From Nannobrachium achirus (Eukaryota > Chordata > Actinopteri > Myctophiformes > Myctophidae), in the NCBI GenBank assembly GCA_963921795.1, contig OY997649.1, forward strand, positions 29,701,866 to 29,765,865: a stretch of DNA of 64,000 nucleotides. The letters run 5' to 3'. The translations under genes were made by a program, and so were the position numbers. Positions 59,869 through 64,000 of this stretch are shown piece after piece. A model generated the notes under the pieces. The model was not told where the DNA came from. It saw only the letters and a list, made by a program, of their open reading frames with translations, and ran no database searches. Each line of letters starts with the position of its first letter. Position 1 is the first letter of the stretch.

Positions 59869-60009
59869 CTTGTCTGCGCACAATGCCTTCGTATAAAGTA
59901 TAAATCGGACTTAAGGATTTCTATCATTGTCTTCTATGTGCTTGGCAAGGGAAAAAAGATATAGGCTTTAACCACGTGAGTCCCAGTATGTTCTGGGATG
60001 AATAATCTG

Positions 60010-60085
60010 CGAAAATGGCAGATATACAGTACAAGCTTGCAACATATTGCAGTGTGACACGTAAGCTTGTAGATTGTCTATTTTC
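60010..60085. repeat. Shared hairpin module
   Basis: GCGAAAATGGCAGATATACA pairs with GTAGATTGTCTATTTTC; a CAGTA insertion disturbs the left arm. Confidence 0.75.
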
Positions 60086-60614
60086 TGGCTAAGATATACA
60101 GTACATGTGCTGTAGAGGGAAATACACCACATGTACAGGGCCTTGTTTGGACCCCTGTGGGACTCTGGCCAACTAAGTATTTAGGAAGTACAAAATACAT
60201 GGCCTCAAGGAGCATTCAGATCTCACATGCTTCTTGTCAGGCAATCTGATGACTTTTGAAGGTTATACATTCTGTACAGTGTGTGCATATGTTTGTGTGT
60301 GTGAGAGTGTGAGTGTGTCATTTGAAAGATATATATATATATAATATAATGTATATGTATTAAATGGGGAACAATATATAAGGGAAGTAGATACCAGAAA
60401 ATGATTGCAAATGATTATTTTATACCTCCCAAGGAAGTTTCACAAAGACTTAATGTCATAGTTTTATTTATAACTCATCTGGGGAAAGAAATAACGAGTC
60501 CCAGAATCACTGATTGCCATTTTTGATCAGTGTCCACCGCCCTCCCTTCCCGTAGAACATTGTAAGCAACATTACCATTTACTTTAACACACATTGTCAG
60601 TTCTGACAGAATGA

Positions 60615-60847
60615 CAGGGCTGCACATTTATCGTTTTAAGATGGAAAACATTATTTTTACTAGATAACGAGACCATGATTATTGGTATGATTAACTTATG
60701 TGTCCGTCTGAGAGTGATGGTTGGTTATCGCACTTTTGCATCTTACAGTATGTTGAAGTCTTGACTACGCTATCGTTTCCTCTCCAGTACTCTGTAATGA
60801 TGAATTATGGGTTCAAATGCTTCAAGATGAATGTATTGTGCAGCCCT
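60615..60847. mobile_element. Small element with ends CAGGGCTGCACA / TGTGCAGCCCTA
   Basis: The inverted ends are clear; no target duplication was found. It also has no hairpin module. Confidence 0.6.
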
Positions 60848-60923
60848 AGTTTGTACAGTACCTGCGCGGTAATTTGATGGCTCAGCAGCCAGGTTTTCAG
60901 TCTGGTTCAAATAAGACATACAG

Positions 60924-61389
60924 CAGGGTTCCCCAATTAGTTTTCCCCAAGGGCCAAATTATGTCTAGGGTACCAAGCCGAGGGCCACAACATTGCAGGG
61001 GGAGACGGCGGTGTTCCTGCTACTCCAGCGACAGTTCCGATATCGTCGTTGTCGGGTGAAAATCTTGTATGTCCAAAACCGTTCGTTTTGAATTTATAAT
61101 TTAAAAAAATATTTAAACTAGTGAAAACAGCAGATCTACAAGCACACAACGCCTCGCACCACGAGGCGTTGTGTGCTTGTAGATCGGCTACTTTTGTGCG
61201 ACGGCCTTGTATGATTTGCGAAAGAACGTACTGTACAAATTTGGAGATACGAGATTTCCAGCCGACAACGACGATATACTAGTGTTGTTGCTGCTCTTAT
61301 ACCACCATTATTACTGGGGTTGGTGTAGGCCAGACAGTAGCCCCCCGCGGGCCGCAAATGGCCTGCAGGCCGCCTATTGGGGAACCCTG
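60924..61389. mobile_element. hAT-like F6 element, 466 bp (ends CAGGGTTCCCCAAT / ATTGGGGAACCCTG)
   Basis: Perfect 8-bp duplication ACATACAG at 60916-60923 and 61390-61397. Long subterminal arms (GGGCC..., CGTCGTTGTCGG) and a central hairpin module at 61121-61196. Confidence 0.92.
61121..61196. repeat. Shared hairpin module, near-perfect copy in F6
   Basis: GTGAAAACAGCAGATCTACA ... ACAACGCCTCG pairs with CGAGGCGTTGT ... GTAGATCGGCTACTTT; only a few mismatches and a five-base loop. Confidence 0.92.
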
Positions 61390-61744
61390 ACATACAGTAT
61401 GTCGTGTTCCAAGAACATATCAACTCTGAGAGCGCCACTTGGTTGTGATTTTTCTCTCAACAGCTTGATCTTAGGGTTGAGTACTGCACATGGACTGCAC
61501 ATATGGCCCCACATACATTTGCCCCCTTAATGCAGAGTAAGTGCTGCTGTTATTAGACTGAAATTTATTTGCATTATTATTGAGGTATTATTGAGGTTTC
61601 ATTGTATTTAACCAGGTTTTGGCACTTGGTTTGATATCGTTGCTGTTGGAGCAGAAACCTTGTTTCTCCATATTTCATCTTATGTTTTTTTAAATAAATG
61701 AATGCCCTATTTTATACTTCGGAGTATGGCAGTGTCACGCAACT

Positions 61745-61791
61745 GTAGCAAAAATAGACTGTCTGAAAGACTATTTTTGCTATTTTTGACA
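61745..61791. repeat. Module-related short palindrome
   Basis: GCAAAAATAGACTGTCTGAA pairs with GACTATTTTTGC; it shares only the outer AAAATAG part. Confidence 0.5.
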
Positions 61792-62738
61792 AACGTGGGA
61801 AAAAAATTACCCAAAATATAGCGACGCCAGGTTAAAAGTGTTTAAGTCTTTCTGTGGGTTTTATAAATTAAATCTATTTACAATAGCCTGTAACTATATA
61901 AATATAACTAGACTACATAATTAAGTCACAAACTACAGCGGTTTTGTGCATAGTACAAGGTTTCCACCCAAGCAAAGATTTGAAGTTGATTGTCACTTGT
62001 CAAACACTAATCAAGGGCCATGCTTTGTTTCCTTTATTCGCTAAAGCAGTGTCACCATCTATCATCGATTACACGCTGTGGGTTTTTCCTTTCTTGATTA
62101 CGATAATATGACTACATTCCTGAAAATAAGGGGATTGCATATAAATTGATTAGAATTTCAGCAAAATGACGCTGTTGTTCAGCAACACCATGTGATAACC
62201 CTGATTACCCCAGAAATAGATGGACTGAGTCATTCACCATGGGAGTTATGGTGTTGTGAAATGGTACACTGCCGCCTCACAAGCAGCTGTCTATTAAAGC
62301 CCTAAACAGTACTGTAATCATCTCTGTCACGGCTGACTCATTTTGTAACACAGGCAGTCAAACTGAGACTGGGGACTAATAGGCAATCACTGCACTCACA
62401 TTGCTGGTGTTTTGTTTTTTTGTTCTTCCTTCTTTCTTTCTTGATTTGTCTTATTTTTTTGTGCTGAAGTATTCTGTTCTGTTCTGAACAACCCCTACTC
62501 TGAATGCCCACGCTCCCAGTCCGAAACCCTTTAAGACATGATTGTTATTTTTCACTTGGAAATACAACCAACTTTTAACTGGTGCTTTGATACACCTGTC
62601 TGTAAGTCTACTTCTGTCTTTTGAGAAAGGAAAACGAATACAAAAAAAAAGCTTTAAGATTTGCTATTCACTTGTGAATTTACCCTTTTTATAAAGGCAT
62701 TTGATCTCATGTGCCATGTCACCTTGGCCACACCTGTC

Positions 62739-62741
<3 letters not shown>

Positions 62742-62779
<38 letters not shown>
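62742..62779. repeat. (TG)n microsatellite
   Basis: About 18 TG units followed by TTTGTTTGTG. Confidence 0.95.
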
Positions 62780-62782
<3 letters not shown>

Positions 62783-63291
62783 TTTGTGTATGTGTGCGTG
62801 CAGTATGAAATGAAGCCAATTCCAACGTCTCATTCAAGCACATGGAGATATTTGGATGACGGTAAAAAATACATTTTTGTATCCTTATGCTATACCATTT
62901 CCAAGCTGTCTATTGACGGGTAACCTGGGAAATGTTCTTAGTTTTTGGGTTTACATTTAATAGAAATTGTGTGAACAACCAGTATGATGACTTGTCAGGT
63001 TCTATACATATCTTGTAAAGAACATCATTCATTTACTAAATCTTCCGAATAGCTGTAAAAAGGGACCAGAAATCCTTTCATCAAGTACCGTAATTATCAT
63101 GCGAGGCCATGAAATCTTTCTCTTCGTAGATGTATCTCTTGAAAATAATAAACTTAAACTCAAAATAAAATGACGTTTTCCCTCTATTTTGGGTTTTCAC
63201 TTGTCGCTCAAGTTTGAAGGATATGTTTAAAGAAATTTATAAAAGCATCAAACTTTAAGGAGAAAAAAAAACGGGCCAATTCAGTTCTCTC

Positions 63292-63343
63292 CCCGATGAA
63301 GACCTTATCCGGTCGAAACATGTTGGCATTTTTATGGAATAAA
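63292..63343 (+). repeat. Retroelement-type 3' tail with hammerhead-like core
   Basis: CCGATGAAGACC, a 6-base loop, then GGTCGAAACATG. The GACC/GGTC stem between GATGA and GAAA resembles the core of Penelope-type hammerhead ribozymes, but the first bases read CCGATGA rather than CTGATGA. AATAAA follows at 63338. Confidence 0.4.
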
Positions 63344-63642
63344 CTTTCTTTTAACTTCACTTCCTCCCCTCTACATTTTTTGACTGCTTGGTTCTCTTCT
63401 TTCTTTTAATGCTTTAATAATTTCTGCCTTATTTCATTTATTCATACGTTCATATAGCTGCTCATTACTAACCAGTAACCACAATCATCTACTTGGGCCA
63501 GTGACCAGGAGCAGAGTAGTTGAGGATGAAGTGCCTTGTTAAGGGCTCTTGTTGAGAGTGGGGAGTGTTGAGCCTGATTTATACTTCATTGTGCAATGAA
63601 TCATGTTGGGAGTATTGAGCCTGATTCTGTGCAATGAATTGT

Positions 63643-63681
63643 GGATGTGATGCGTTGTGAGCTTGTAGATCAGCTATTTCC
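63643..63681. repeat. Shared hairpin module, right arm only
   Basis: GATGCGTTGTGAGCTTGTAG followed by ATCAGCTATTTCC; no left arm is found upstream. Confidence 0.7.
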
Positions 63682-64000
63682 AGCGCACGGCGCCATCATA
63701 CTACCGAGCATAAATTAAGCATTACATTGTTCTAACATCTAGACCTGTTGTCAACTTGTTTCTTTCAAACAAATGTTATGATGCTCAGGAAAGGAACATT
63801 TGAGCAGGTACATATATTTTATAACTGCTCGGTCAGACAATCTTTATACCCTCATGGTGTGCAACTTTAATGGAAATATGAACAAAGGTGATGCTTCACT
63901 TTTATGTTGGAGTCATTCTAGGGAAGGCCATGAATTTCAACTGAATGAATTTCAACTTGAAAGGTTATCATTTGCTGTTAAACAGACTTTACAAGACAAG

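Larger units (their letters stand above)
58904..63170 (+). other. ppp3cc 3' UTR (extent uncertain) and downstream sequence
   Basis: No coding signal. Distal AATAAA candidates at 63147-63152 and 63164-63169 would give a 3' UTR of over 4 kb; nearer signals are less clear. The stretch contains elements at 59492-59868, 60615-60847 and 60924-61389, several hairpin modules and (TG)n at 62742-62779. Confidence 0.5.
63171..64000. other. Distal flank of ppp3cc
   Basis: No gene is visible. Contains a retroelement-like tail with CGATGAAG/GGTCGAAAC at 63292-63320 followed by AATAAA at 63338-63343, and a right-arm-only hairpin module at 63643-63681. Confidence 0.7.

Noticed and set aside
59484-59876. 8-bp target duplication of the F2 element at 59492-59868
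   Set aside because: CTTCGGCA and CTTGTCTG match in too few positions to support it.

Overview
This window is vertebrate nuclear DNA, almost certainly from a teleost fish. It has large introns with canonical GT-AG boundaries, very long (TG)n tracts, and many short non-autonomous DNA transposons with fish-type ends. Its three protein genes have unmistakable vertebrate orthologues. I do not assign a species.

Layout, all genes on the + strand and head to tail: (1) positions 1-850 hold the last coding exon of an ABC transporter, most likely abcb9 (lysosomal TAP-like peptide transporter). (2) Positions 2194-17198 hold a complete four-exon vps37b (ESCRT-I subunit, 289 residues). (3) Positions 21999-58903 hold a complete fourteen-exon calcineurin A catalytic subunit, best matched to ppp3cc (506 residues, all catalytic residues present). 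Coding exons were joined by hand: every junction keeps frame and every intron is GT-AG. The gene functions are unrelated (lysosomal peptide transport, endosomal sorting, Ca2+/calmodulin phosphatase), so the block is a synteny unit rather than a pathway. An abcb9-vps37b pair is also known in human (12q24); ppp3cc next to it is not the human arrangement.

The rest is introns, UTRs and repeats. At least ten short DNA elements have recognisable 8-bp target site duplications (hAT-like), two have TTAA flanks, and one LINE 3' end sits inside an older palindromic element with a 10-bp duplication. Tandem repeats include a 1.8-kb compound satellite (45-bp unit, then GGAT tetramers), a 27-bp minisatellite, a 130-bp tandem array and several (TG)n/(CT)n tracts, two of which abut calcineurin splice acceptors.

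The least ordinary signal is a dispersed palindromic module of about 40-80 bp. Its left arm begins close to AAAATAGCAGATCTACAAGC, followed by a CpG-rich GCCTCGC/GCGAGGC centre and the reverse complement. I find about twenty copies. They sit inside at least eight element families whose terminal repeats are unrelated, and within one family the module is present in some copies and cleanly absent in another. A second striking structure is a 973-bp foldback nested inside one of these elements (36041-37013).
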